A stretch of 64,000 nt of DNA from Candidatus Dormiibacterota bacterium (GTDB taxonomy: Bacteria > Vulcanimicrobiota > Vulcanimicrobiia > Vulcanimicrobiales > Vulcanimicrobiaceae). A program made the translations under genes and the position numbers. Positions 19,031 to 27,892 of the stretch are shown here, one piece after another. Numbering within the stretch: position 1 is the first letter of the stretch; every line of letters begins with the position of its first letter. The notes under the pieces are model-generated. The model was not told the DNA's origin and did no database searches. It saw only the letters and a list, made by a program, of their open reading frames with translations. The stretch is from contig DATKQG010000053.1 of NCBI GenBank assembly GCA_035532835.1, positions 1 to 64,000 of the forward strand, written 5' to 3'.

Positions 19031-22000
19031 GTGAACCTGATTGACGTCAATAACTTCGATGCGATGCGCATCGGCTTGGCTTCGCCCGAGCAGATTCGCG
19101 CCTGGTCGTTCGGTGAAGTAAAGAAGCCCGAAACGATCAACTACCGCACCCTCAAACCCGAGCGTGACGGTCTCTTCTGCGAGAAGATTTTCGGCCCGAC
19201 CAAAGACTGGGAATGCCACTGCGGTAAGTACAAGCGGATCCGCTTCAAGGGCATGATCTGCGATCGCTGCGGCGTCGAGATCACGCGCGCCAAAGTGCGA
19301 CGCGAGCGCATGGGGCACATCGAGCTTGCGACACCCGTAAGCCACATTTGGTATCTCAAGGGCGTCCCGAGCCGTATCGGTATCTTGCTCGATATGTCGC
19401 CGCGCCAGCTGGAGAAGGTGATCTACTTCGCGGCGTACGTCGTGATCGATCCCGGCGATACGAACTTGGTCAAACGCGAAGTGCTTTCGGAGCAGAAATA
19501 CCGCGAAGCCCGCGACAAGTTCGGCAACCGCTTCAAGGCCGGCATGGGCGCCGAAGCGATCCGCGAATTGCTCCGCGACCTCAACCTCAAGAAATCGCAA
19601 GAAGAGCTCCGCAAAGAGTTTAAGGAAACGACGGGTCAGAAGCGCCTCAAGGCGATCAAGCGCCTCGAAGTCGTCGAAGCGTTTCTCGCCAGCGGCAACA
19701 AGCCGGAGTGGATGGTACTCTCGGCAGTTCCGGTCATCGCGCCCGAACTGCGCCCGATGGTGCAGCTCGACGGCGGCCGTTTCGCAACCTCGGATCTAAA
19801 CGATCTCTACCGTCGCGTGATCAATCGCAACAACCGTCTCAAGCGGTTGCTCGAACTCAACGCTCCCGAGATCATCATCAAAAACGAGAAGCGCATGCTG
19901 CAAGAAGCGGTCGATGCGTTGATCGATAACGGGCGGCGCGGCCGGCCGGTTACCGGCCCCAACAATCGCCCGCTTAAATCGCTTTCAGACATTCTCAAGG
20001 GCAAGCAAGGGCGTTTCCGTCAGAACTTGCTCGGAAAGCGCGTCGACTACTCCGGCCGTTCGGTCATCGTGGTCGGCCCGTCGCTCAAGCTGCACCAATG
20101 CGGTTTGCCCAAAGAGATGGCGCTCGAGCTCTTCAAACCGTTCGTGATGAAAAAGCTCGTCGATCGCGCGCTCGCGCACAACATCAAGAGTGCGAAGCGC
20201 ATGGTCGAACGCGTCCGTCCGGAAGTCTGGGACGTGCTCGAAGAAGTCATCAAGGAGCATCCGGTGCTGCTCAACCGCGCACCCACGCTCCATCGTCTGG
20301 GCATCCAGGCGTTCGAACCGGTGCTGGTTGAAGGCAAAGCCATCCACTTGCATCCGCTCGTCTGCACGCCGTACAACGCGGACTTCGACGGCGATCAGAT
20401 GGCCGTCCATCTCCCGCTCAGCGCCGGCGCGCAGGCTGAAGCGCGCATCCTGATGCTCAGCTCCAACAACATCTTGCTTCCGGCGTACGGCAACCCCGTA
20501 TCGATTCCGACCCAAGATATGGTGCTCGGCCTCTACTACCTCACGTTCCAGCGCAACGAGTACGTTGGGCCGGCTAAGGGGGCAATCTCCGCCGAGGACT
20601 TGGAGCCCCCGGCCCGCGCGAAGAAGAAGCACGCTCCTTCCGACGACGCACCGGGTGCGCTGCCGACGTTCTACGACGCGAAAGAAGCCGTCATCGCGTT
20701 CGATACCAACACCGTAGGCCTGCAAGAGTGGATCTACGTTCGTTGGAAAGGCGAACTGATCCGGACCACCATCGGTCGCGTCATCTTCAACATGGCGTTC
20801 CCGGATCGTTGGAACCACGCGTTCGTCAACCGCATCGTCGATAAGGGTGCGCTCAAGAAGACGATCACCGACTGTTACCGCACGTACGGCAACGCGGAGA
20901 CCGCGCGCTTCTTGGATGCCATCAAGGAACTCGGCTTCCACTTCGCAACGCTTTCGGGGACGACCGTCTCCATCAGCGATATCGTCGTGCCGCAAGCCAA
21001 GCACGATATTCTCGATAAGGCCCAAAGCGCCGTTGACGAACTCCATCGGCTCTTCGACCAAGGCTTTATCTCCGACGACGAACGTTACACGAAGACGATC
21101 GAGATTTGGTCGAAGTCCGGCGACGCGGTCACGGCTGCCATGCAGGCGGCCCAGAACCCGCTCAACCCGGTCTTCATGATGGCCACCTCGGGTGCTCGTG
21201 GATCGATCGCTCAGGTCAAGCAGCTCGGCGGTATGCGCGGACTCATGTCCGATCCGTCGGGGCGCATCCTCGAGATCCCGGTCAAGGCTTCGCTCAAAGA
21301 AGGCTTGACGGTTCTGGAGTACTTCATCTCGACGCACGGCGCGCGTAAAGGCTTGGCCGATACCGCGCTGCGAACCGCCGACTCGGGTTACCTGACGCGC
21401 CGTCTCGTCGACGTGGCCCAGGACGTGATCATCCGCGAGGAAGATTGCGGCACCAACCACGGCATCACGGTCGGCGATATTCGCGTCGGCAAGGAAATCA
21501 TCGAGCCGCTCAGCGACCGCATCGTCGGCCGCCGCGCTGCCGAAGAGGTCCGCGTCGATCCGAAGCGCCCGACCACCACGATCGTCGCGCGCGATCAAGA
21601 GATCGACGAAGAGAAGGCGAAGGCCTTGGTCGATGCGGGTATCTCGCAGGTCAAGATTCGTTCGGTACTCACGTGCCAATCGAAGTACGGCGTCTGCTCG
21701 CTCTGTTACGGCCGCGATCTCGCGACCGGTAAGAAGGCGGATATCGGCACGGCCGTCGGCATCATCGCGGCGCAATCGATCGGCGAGCCGGGTACGCAAC
21801 TCACCCTGCGCACCTTCCACACCGGCGGCGTCGCAACCGAAGACATCATCACCGGCCTTCCGCGCGTCGAAGAAATCTTCGAGGCGCGCAAACCCAAAGG
21901 CCAAGCGGTCATCACCGAAGTCGCCGGCACGATTAAGTTCGGCGACGAAAAGAACAAACGCATCATCTTCGTCATCGACGAAGCGGGCGAGAACCACGAA

Positions 22001-22831
22001 TACGACGTACCGCTCGGCACGCATCTCGCGGTGCAGGACGGCGGCACGGTCAAACCCGGCGACCAACTCAACGAAGGCTCGCTCAACCCCCACGACATCT
22101 TGCGCCTCAAAGGCGAGACCGCTTTGCAGAACTACATGGTTCGCGAAGTGCAGAAGGTCTATCGTTCGCAAGGCGTGGACATCAACGATAAGCACGTCGA
22201 AGTGATCGTGCGTTCGATGATGCGCAAGGTCAAGATCGTCGAAGGCGGCGATACGCAAATGCTGCCCGGCCAACTGGTCGAAGCGGCGACGTTCCACGAG
22301 AACAACGAGAAAGTCAAGGCCGAGAAACTGGCCATCGCCACCGCGAACCCGGTGTTGCTTGGTGTGACCAAGGCCTCGCTCGCGACCGAATCGTTCCTCT
22401 CTGCGGCGAGCTTCCAGGAAACGACCCGCGTTCTCACCGACGCGGCGATCAAGGGCAAATACGATCCGCTCTTGGGGCTCAAAGAGAACGTCATCATCGG
22501 CAAGCTGATCCCGGCCGGTACCGGTATGTCGCGTTATCGCAACATCGATATCGTTCCCGAGGGCCAGGATGTCGACGACGACGGGCGTCCGCGCCAGCCG
22601 CTCGAAGCCGCAACGGCCTACAGCATGACGGCCGACGACGCGGCGTTAATCGAAGCGACGATGGGCGCGAACGGCGACAACGTGAGCAGATTGGTAAGCG
22701 CATACGAAAAGAATCGCGAACCGCTCACGGTGCAATACGAAGGTGAGTACGAGGATCACGTTGCGGTGCACGCTGCGCCCAAAAAGACGCAGTACGATCG
22801 CATCAAGGGCATCAATCCCGAAGACCTCTAA
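19031..22831 (+). CDS. rpoC: DNA-directed RNA polymerase subunit beta-prime
   Basis: The 1266-residue beta-prime subunit. The N-terminal zinc site is C-x-C-x14-C-x-x-C starting at about residue 61 (ECHCGKYK...CDRCG). The catalytic NADFDGDQM loop holding the active-site magnesium is at about 450. The trigger loop ([11 protein letters not shown]) is near 926, and a second zinc site is formed by CGTNHG and [11 protein letters not shown] (about 805-895). A short Lys/Pro-rich insert at about 525-545 separates conserved blocks. Translation starts at GTG after GGAG. It has its own strong promoter and a terminator, and is 8.5 kb away from rpoB on the same strand. Confidence 0.98.
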   Translation: MNLIDVNNFDAMRIGLASPEQIRAWSFGEVKKPETINYRTLKPERDGLFCEKIFGPTKDWECHCGKYKRIRFKGMICDRCGVEITRAKVRRERMGHIELATPVSHIWYLKGVPSRIGILLDMSPRQLEKVIYFAAYVVIDPGDTNLVKREVLSEQKYREARDKFGNRFKAGMGAEAIRELLRDLNLKKSQEELRKEFKETTGQKRLKAIKRLEVVEAFLASGNKPEWMVLSAVPVIAPELRPMVQLDGGRFATSDLNDLYRRVINRNNRLKRLLELNAPEIIIKNEKRMLQEAVDALIDNGRRGRPVTGPNNRPLKSLSDILKGKQGRFRQNLLGKRVDYSGRSVIVVGPSLKLHQCGLPKEMALELFKPFVMKKLVDRALAHNIKSAKRMVERVRPEVWDVLEEVIKEHPVLLNRAPTLHRLGIQAFEPVLVEGKAIHLHPLVCTPYNADFDGDQMAVHLPLSAGAQAEARILMLSSNNILLPAYGNPVSIPTQDMVLGLYYLTFQRNEYVGPAKGAISAEDLEPPARAKKKHAPSDDAPGALPTFYDAKEAVIAFDTNTVGLQEWIYVRWKGELIRTTIGRVIFNMAFPDRWNHAFVNRIVDKGALKKTITDCYRTYGNAETARFLDAIKELGFHFATLSGTTVSISDIVVPQAKHDILDKAQSAVDELHRLFDQGFISDDERYTKTIEIWSKSGDAVTAAMQAAQNPLNPVFMMATSGARGSIAQVKQLGGMRGLMSDPSGRILEIPVKASLKEGLTVLEYFISTHGARKGLADTALRTADSGYLTRRLVDVAQDVIIREEDCGTNHGITVGDIRVGKEIIEPLSDRIVGRRAAEEVRVDPKRPTTTIVARDQEIDEEKAKALVDAGISQVKIRSVLTCQSKYGVCSLCYGRDLATGKKADIGTAVGIIAAQSIGEPGTQLTLRTFHTGGVATEDIITGLPRVEEIFEARKPKGQAVITEVAGTIKFGDEKNKRIIFVIDEAGENHEYDVPLGTHLAVQDGGTVKPGDQLNEGSLNPHDILRLKGETALQNYMVREVQKVYRSQGVDINDKHVEVIVRSMMRKVKIVEGGDTQMLPGQLVEAATFHENNEKVKAEKLAIATANPVLLGVTKASLATESFLSAASFQETTRVLTDAAIKGKYDPLLGLKENVIIGKLIPAGTGMSRYRNIDIVPEGQDVDDDGRPRQPLEAATAYSMTADDAALIEATMGANGDNVSRLVSAYEKNREPLTVQYEGEYEDHVAVHAAPKKTQYDRIKGINPEDL

Positions 22832-22856
22832 CGCTCGCTAGCGTTGGTAACAAGTG

Positions 22857-22894
22857 AAACGCCCCGGTTGTAGATATTGCAGCCGGGACGTTTT
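22857..22894 (+). terminator. Intrinsic terminator after rpoC
   Basis: A hairpin pairs AACGCCCCGGTTG with CAGCCGGGACGTT (one mismatch, one G-T pair) and ends in TTTT. A smaller hairpin AACGCT-CGCT-AGCGTT (22830-22845) overlaps the stop codon just before it. Together they should end the rpoC transcript. Confidence 0.8.
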
Positions 22895-22925
22895 ACATTC
22901 CGAGTTCGAATCGAGGGGGTATCTA

Positions 22926-22958
22926 TGCCATACACTTGGCATGAGACCCCGCTACGCT
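22926..22958 (+). promoter_or_regulatory. Shared operator/promoter element, copy 1
   Basis: TGCCA-N6-TGGCA (22926-22941) is an inverted repeat whose right half lies in TTGGCA. Eleven bases later comes TACGCT (22953-22958), which fits a TAnnnT -10 box. The same layout with identical spacing recurs at 31825-31857; about 24 of 35 positions agree. The -10 box ends 9 bases before the ATG at 22968, so the mRNA would have almost no leader. Confidence 0.55.
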
Positions 22959-22967
22959 GAATGGGCT

Positions 22968-23489
22968 ATGGATTCGCTACTCGCCGCCGACCGATTCCCC
23001 GTATTCGCCGAACGGGCGGCTCGCCGCGCGATTGCCGGGGCCCTGGCAGCCGGGCGAGTGACGCCGCGTTCGCTCGTTAATGAAGCCTTGCTAAGGTTCG
23101 AGCGGGCGGTTTCAAGCGCGGCGCCCAACGGCGTGCGTCCGACGTTACTCTTCGCCGAGCGCGATCGGATCGTCACCGAACTCGGCCTTTTTCTGCGCTC
23201 GCGCTTGGCAGCGAGGATCTTCGCCATCCGACGGCGCGACCTCGTAGCCGTCGGGCGGAGCGCCGCCCCGTTCGATGCGGTCGTACGCGGCCATCGCGGA
23301 GAGCTCTACGCCGTCGCCATGCGCCGCTTGCCGCTCGACGCCCGGCGCTTGGATGTCTTTCGCCGCATACGCGAAGCGGCGCGTTTGTGGCAAACGCACC
23401 GCTTACGGGGAGTGTTGGTGTACGATCTGGGCTCGGGGCGCCTGACGCGCTTGGCGATCGTTCGCGGCGGTCGCGACCTTGCCGCGTAG
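22968..23489 (+). CDS. Conserved-looking protein of unknown function under the shared element
   Basis: A 173-residue soluble, Arg/Leu/Ala-rich protein that I do not recognise. It has no signal peptide or membrane segment. The C-terminal half (FDAVVRGHRGELYAVAMRRL, then VLVYDLGSGRLTRL) has alternating strand-like segments with acidic residues, faintly like a PD-(D/E)XK core, but this is a guess. The start at 22968 is preferred over the in-frame ATG at 22941 because the latter lies inside the operator/promoter element and the former is 9 bases after the -10 box. It sits alone between the rpoC terminator and the converging LuxR gene. Confidence 0.6.
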   Translation: MDSLLAADRFPVFAERAARRAIAGALAAGRVTPRSLVNEALLRFERAVSSAAPNGVRPTLLFAERDRIVTELGLFLRSRLAARIFAIRRRDLVAVGRSAAPFDAVVRGHRGELYAVAMRRLPLDARRLDVFRRIREAARLWQTHRLRGVLVYDLGSGRLTRLAIVRGGRDLAA

Positions 23490-23493
23490 CCTC

Positions 23494-23910
23494 CTAGGCA
23501 AAGCCCCCGCGAATGGCCAGCACGGCAACCTGCGTCCGTGCGGTGAGATTGAGCTTCGCAAGGATGTGCGATATGTGATTTTTAACGGTTTTATCCGAGA
23601 GGCCCAGGCGGTGACTGATGTCCTTATTCGAGAGCCCTTCGGAGACGAGGCGAACCACTTCAAGCTCGCGCTCGGATAGCAGATGGCCGATATCTTGGAG
23701 AGCAACGGCAGCGCTCGGAACGGGCGTGAGCAACCGGTCCGGCGCAGAGCGCGTGCCGGCGCTACGGGGCCGCGCAGCGAACTCGGCGAGCGTGATGCTC
23801 GCGAGTTCCGGTTCGCTTGCAATCAGTTGGGCAATCGCATCCGCGAGAATGGGAGAGCGATCGCCGTGTAAGCGCGGGACCTGGACGATTGGGGTGGGGA
23901 CAGCGGTCAT
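23494..23910 (-). CDS. LuxR-type DNA-binding protein without receiver domain
   Basis: A 138-residue transcription factor. The C-terminal 65 residues form a LuxR/GerE helix-turn-helix (LLSERELEVVRLVSEGLSNK, then LGLSDKTVKNHISHILAKL). The first 70 residues are short, Pro/Ala-rich and match no sensor or receiver domain, so it is either an orphan regulator or is controlled by protein contacts. The ATG at 23910 has AGGA upstream; a longer reading frame adds basic residues without a ribosome-binding site. It is divergent from the large BTAD-type regulator and may control it. Confidence 0.85.
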   Translation of the reverse strand: MTAVPTPIVQVPRLHGDRSPILADAIAQLIASEPELASITLAEFAARPRSAGTRSAPDRLLTPVPSAAVALQDIGHLLSERELEVVRLVSEGLSNKDISHRLGLSDKTVKNHISHILAKLNLTARTQVAVLAIRGGFA

Positions 23911-24042
23911 TCGATGTCCTGTGCCTTTCCGTGGCTCGGCTGGCCGTCTTAGCCTAACAGCCCCCCCTTTCATGGGTCTTACGGCCCGGGTTAGCGCTAT
24001 TACAGAATGCTTACGGCTGCTTGGGGTGTAACCTAAGAGGCG

Positions 24043-26895
24043 ATGCGGCAGGCACGGTCCGGCCCCGAGCTTGAGATTCGGCGTCAGGCGCTCTTAGAGC
24101 GTCTCGAACGCGCACGCCCCAAGATCGTCGCCGTGCTCGCCCCGGCAGGCTTCGGGAAAACGACGTTGGTGCGACAGTATCTAGAGAGCGCGGGCGCATG
24201 GGCCATCTGCGACTGCAGCGGCGTGCGCGACGATGTCGATCTGGCGCGCCGGCTGATCCCCTCGCTTGCGATCGAAAACCCCGAGCGCGAGCACGGCCTG
24301 ACGCAAACCGAATTGAAGTTGGGCGACGGCGGAACGACCATCGTCGAACGCTTGAATATTACGCTCGATGCATGGCGCCAACCCTCGGACGGGACCATCG
24401 TTTTTGAGAACTGCGAGCACCTCGCGCGCTCGGGTTCGGCCCGCGATTTTTTCGCTCGGCTTCTTGCCACGCGTCCCGAGGGACGGGCGATCGTCATTTG
24501 CTCGCGAGAAGATCTGCGCATGCATTTGACGCGATTTGCCGCGCCGCACGAGATCGTCGTCCTTCACGCGCACGATTTGGCGTTTAACGACGAACAAGTG
24601 CGCGAGATATTTGCGACGATGGTCGAGGACGCGGATTCGGTCGAACGGATCGTCACCGTCTCCCAAGGATGGCCGATCGCGGTGCTGCTGCTGCGGCGCT
24701 TCGCGGCCGAGGGAAGGATCGCGACGCTCCTCGATCGCCTCGACGACCTTGCATTCGACGAATTGCACGATTATCTCGCCGACGAAGTGTTGGCTTCGCT
24801 CGAACCGCAACTCGTGCAGGCCATCGTTGCGTGCGCTTGCATTCCTCGCGCCACCGATCTCGATTTGCGCGGCATATCGAACGATGCGACTTTCGTGCGT
24901 CAACTCTGGGAGTTCGCAAAGGAGTCGCCGTTCGTCGCGCGTGGATCCAAGGGTATATATGCGGTGCATCCGTTACTCGCAACGCTGCTGCTCGAACACC
25001 ACCAAGAGCGTCGGGACGCATTGCTTCAATCGGTGGCCTCCTATCACGAATCCAACGGCCGCTTTCCAAGGGCGGCGGAACTCCATTTGGCACGCGGGGA
25101 TAAAGAGGCTGCGGCGCGCGCTCTCGGACAACACGAGGTCGTGCGCGACCCGGCGCCGTCGATGTCCTATGCGCTCGTGCTCTCGCAACTCGATCAGAGT
25201 CTGATCCAACGGTATCCGCGTTTGTGGGGCGTCACCGCGCTGTTGCGAATGTTTTGCGTCGACGCCGAGCCGTTACTCGACGAGGCGACGGCGATCTGGC
25301 GCCTGCTCTCTCCCGACGTATCCCTCATCGAGCGCTACTATATCGTCCTCTTTCGGGTCGTCTTCATGATCCATCTCGGGCTGATGGAAGAAGCGTTCGC
25401 GCTGGTCGAAGCCTTTGCGGAGCAGGCTCGCAACGTCGAAGCTCCGCGTGCCTTCCTCGATGGGTTTATTCCGTATCTGCGGGCGCTGCCGAGCGCGCGA
25501 ATGGGACGTCTGAATGAGGCCGAACGCGATCTCACGCGCGCGCTTCCCTTCGTCTCGCATTTGGACGTGATGGCTGCCGGTACGTTCGCCACGCTTGGTG
25601 CGGACATCGCTCGCGTGCGGGGCGAACGCGCCGTCGAACGGCGCTTTTTGGAACAAGCGATCGAACGCGCACGGTCGTCCGGCCTCTCGAATATCGTGGC
25701 GTTCGATATCGCCGAGGCGTTGGTGGGCGCTTGGCTTGCGGGCGAGGACGCGTTGGCCGTTCGCTACGCAGAGGAACTCGACTCGAAGGTCGCGCGTTTC
25801 GGCATTCGCGGTTTCGCGTATCTAGCGGCGGCTGCGTGCGGCCGCGAGGCTGAGCCGAGCGACGCCGACAGCCCCAAGTTCGTGATGTATGCGCGCTTGA
25901 TCGCCGCCACGCGATCGCCGGACGCACGAGAAGCCAGGCGGCTTGCCGCTTCGGCGTTGGCGCTTGCCGAACGCGCCCATTCGCCGTTTCTGCAGGCGCT
26001 CGCGGCAATCGCGGTCGCGTTGAGCGACGAATTGAAGCGTGCCGAATACTTGGACGTAGCGCGTGAGGCCGCCGCGCGCTGCGAATCCGCGCAACTCGTG
26101 GAATCGATTGCGGTGCTGGCTGCGGGCGGCTCTCCCACCGGCATGCTCGCCGAATACATCCGTCGCTTCGAGCGCGAGCGTTCGCCCGCAGTCGCACCGA
26201 TCGAAATCGAGGTGGTCCGCGGGGCCGTTTGCGTGAATGGCGCCGCCGTGACGCTCTCGAATCGCGAGCTGGAACTCTTGGTCGCGCTAGGCATACGCCG
26301 CGAGACGCTCCATCGCGCGCGGCTGGCGTCGATCCTCTGGCCGGAGCAGGACGAGTATGCGGCTCGCAACGCGCTGAGCGTGGCGCTACATCGGTTGCGC
26401 GGCCACCTGGGAAGGGACGATATCGTCGTGCGAGACGGCGAGGGATATCGCTTGCATGGGGACGCGCGCGTCGATCTTTGGGAGATAGAGCGCAGTGCCA
26501 ACATCTTGCTGAGCCGCAGCACGCATACGAAAGACGACCGCAACGCATTGGAGCGGCTCGCCGGACAGCTGGGGACGAAGCGTCCCGAACGCATGCTGCG
26601 ATGGGATTGGTTCGGACCAACCGAACGCCGCTTACGCGAACTTCACGTTCGGGCGACGCATCGTCTGGCAAGCGATGCGCTCGCAAGCAACGATGCGAGC
26701 AGCGCGTTGCGCTTTTGCGAGGAGACGCTGGCGCACGACCCGTGCGACGAGCCCGCTTGCGAAATCGCGATCCGTGCGCACTTGGAACTCGGCGATCGCG
26801 CCGCGGCGGTTCGCCAGTATCGCCGATATCGTCGCGCGCTGCTGGACGAACTCGGATGCGAACCCTCGGCGTCGCTCACGGCGTTGGTTTCGTAG
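24043..26895 (+). CDS. Large ATPase transcriptional regulator with winged helix and BTAD domain
   Basis: A 950-residue STAND-type regulator. A P-loop ATPase comes first (Walker A APAGFGKTT at about 32-40), followed by a winged-helix-like region and a long helical repeat region (about 290-720) that would bind a signal or partner. The C-terminus holds an OmpR-like DNA-binding winged helix (about 725-815, LSNRELELLVALG...ARNALSVALHRLRGHLG) and a bacterial transcriptional activation domain (about 840-950). The order is the reverse of typical SARP/AfsR proteins, where DNA-binding and BTAD come first. The ATG lies only two bases after AAGAGG. The amidase-like gene follows after 6 bases. Confidence 0.88.
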   Translation: MRQARSGPELEIRRQALLERLERARPKIVAVLAPAGFGKTTLVRQYLESAGAWAICDCSGVRDDVDLARRLIPSLAIENPEREHGLTQTELKLGDGGTTIVERLNITLDAWRQPSDGTIVFENCEHLARSGSARDFFARLLATRPEGRAIVICSREDLRMHLTRFAAPHEIVVLHAHDLAFNDEQVREIFATMVEDADSVERIVTVSQGWPIAVLLLRRFAAEGRIATLLDRLDDLAFDELHDYLADEVLASLEPQLVQAIVACACIPRATDLDLRGISNDATFVRQLWEFAKESPFVARGSKGIYAVHPLLATLLLEHHQERRDALLQSVASYHESNGRFPRAAELHLARGDKEAAARALGQHEVVRDPAPSMSYALVLSQLDQSLIQRYPRLWGVTALLRMFCVDAEPLLDEATAIWRLLSPDVSLIERYYIVLFRVVFMIHLGLMEEAFALVEAFAEQARNVEAPRAFLDGFIPYLRALPSARMGRLNEAERDLTRALPFVSHLDVMAAGTFATLGADIARVRGERAVERRFLEQAIERARSSGLSNIVAFDIAEALVGAWLAGEDALAVRYAEELDSKVARFGIRGFAYLAAAACGREAEPSDADSPKFVMYARLIAATRSPDAREARRLAASALALAERAHSPFLQALAAIAVALSDELKRAEYLDVAREAAARCESAQLVESIAVLAAGGSPTGMLAEYIRRFERERSPAVAPIEIEVVRGAVCVNGAAVTLSNRELELLVALGIRRETLHRARLASILWPEQDEYAARNALSVALHRLRGHLGRDDIVVRDGEGYRLHGDARVDLWEIERSANILLSRSTHTKDDRNALERLAGQLGTKRPERMLRWDWFGPTERRLRELHVRATHRLASDALASNDASSALRFCEETLAHDPCDEPACEIAIRAHLELGDRAAAVRQYRRYRRALLDELGCEPSASLTALVS

Positions 26896-26901
26896 CGTGC
26901 G

Positions 26902-27510
26902 ATGATCGCCGTTGTCGGTACGATGGCGTTGGCCATGCAACTCTACCGCGCGGACGTTTTGGTGAGCGCCGGCCATGAGGGGCGCCCGGCGAGCTGTCGT
27001 CAGTTCCCGCAGCATCCATGCAATCTGGGCGCGGCCGGAGAGCGCGCCTGGACGCCGATCGTCGCCGACGAAGTGGCGCGCGATCTTCGAGCCCGAGGCA
27101 TCGGCGTCATCCGCCGGCCCGCGGATTTCACCGGGCGTTACCTCGTCCACGCTGCAGTGTTCATCCACTTCGACGGTGCGGCGAAGGCCTGCACGAGTGC
27201 GGCATCTGTCGGCTACCCACGGGCGAGCGACGCCTTGGGTGCCGCCCGCTGGCGCGCCCTCTACGAGCGTTATTGGCCGTTTGGGTTCATGCCCGATAAT
27301 TTTACGCGGGGGCTGCGGCATTACTACGCCTATCCCCAGGTCTCGGCAAGCAATGGGAGCTTCGTGATCGAGCTCGGCGAATTGACGTGCCCGGCTCAGC
27401 ACGCATGGCTGGCGGCGCATTTACGGCTCGAAGGCGATCTGCTGGCCGCATTCCTCGCGGAGCTCATCGGCAAGGGCCATCTGCGCCTCTCCGCCAACTC
27501 GCCGTTATGA
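26902..27510 (+). CDS. N-acetylmuramoyl-L-alanine amidase-like protein (Amidase_3 fold)
   Basis: A 202-residue protein with a possible N-terminal signal segment (MIAVVGTMALAMQLYRA). The pattern fits zinc amidases of the AmiC/CwlV type: VLVSAGHEG (first zinc His), GERAWT (zinc Glu), AAVFIHFDGAA (second zinc His in the H-x-D/N-G setting) and VIELGELTCPAQ (catalytic Glu). It would cleave the amide between muramic acid and the stem peptide. Overall similarity is weak and several loops differ from standard family members. It starts 6 bases after the giant regulator, so they are probably co-transcribed. Confidence in the fold is moderate. Confidence 0.65.
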   Translation: MIAVVGTMALAMQLYRADVLVSAGHEGRPASCRQFPQHPCNLGAAGERAWTPIVADEVARDLRARGIGVIRRPADFTGRYLVHAAVFIHFDGAAKACTSAASVGYPRASDALGAARWRALYERYWPFGFMPDNFTRGLRHYYAYPQVSASNGSFVIELGELTCPAQHAWLAAHLRLEGDLLAAFLAELIGKGHLRLSANSPL

Positions 27511-27549
27511 TCCCGAGCCGCGTTCTGAGGCTTGCGATCCTGAACGCTC

Positions 27550-27882
27550 ATGATTGAAGTCTTGTACCGATACCACGTCCATCCGGCTCAACAAACCGCT
27601 TTTCAACAAGCCTATGGGCCAAAAGGCCCATGGGCTCGCCTCTTCGGCGAAGCGCCGGGCTTCGTTCGTACGCGCCTATTCGCCCACAAGGTCGAACCGA
27701 ACGTCTTCGTGACGATCGACGTGTGGCAGAGTAAGGAGGCGTACGATCGTTTCCGGAGCGAGCGCGCGCAGGAATACGGCCGCCTCGATCGCGAGTTGCA
27801 CCTCCTCTACCTAGAGGAACTACTTCTGGGGTACTATGAGGGTGCCGACGAGTATCGAGCACCCCTCGATACCATGGCGTAG
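27550..27882 (+). CDS. Antibiotic biosynthesis monooxygenase (ABM)-like dimeric barrel protein
   Basis: A 110-residue protein with the pattern of the ABM/dimeric alpha-beta barrel superfamily: an N-terminal strand MIEVLYRYHVHPAQQTAFQQAY, a central APGFVRTRLFAHK strand and VTIDVWQSKEAYDRFR. Such proteins bind hydrophobic or quinone-like substrates, sometimes acting as cofactor-free oxygenases, sometimes only as carriers. The ATG has no clear ribosome-binding site. It lies 10 bases before the MalT-type regulator and is probably its operon partner; it could supply or sense the ligand. Confidence 0.75.
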   Translation: MIEVLYRYHVHPAQQTAFQQAYGPKGPWARLFGEAPGFVRTRLFAHKVEPNVFVTIDVWQSKEAYDRFRSERAQEYGRLDRELHLLYLEELLLGYYEGADEYRAPLDTMA

Positions 27883-27892
27883 CAGGACCTGC

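Noticed and set aside
19985-22297. 770-codon open frame on the minus strand
   Set aside because: Antisense to highly conserved rpoC; composition (Asp, Arg, Val, Ala) and lack of motifs show a codon-bias shadow.
22926-22958. Sigma-54 promoter reading of the TTGGCAT element
   Set aside because: The GG and GC dinucleotides are not at the -24/-12 spacing in either copy, and no enhancer-binding protein gene is near.
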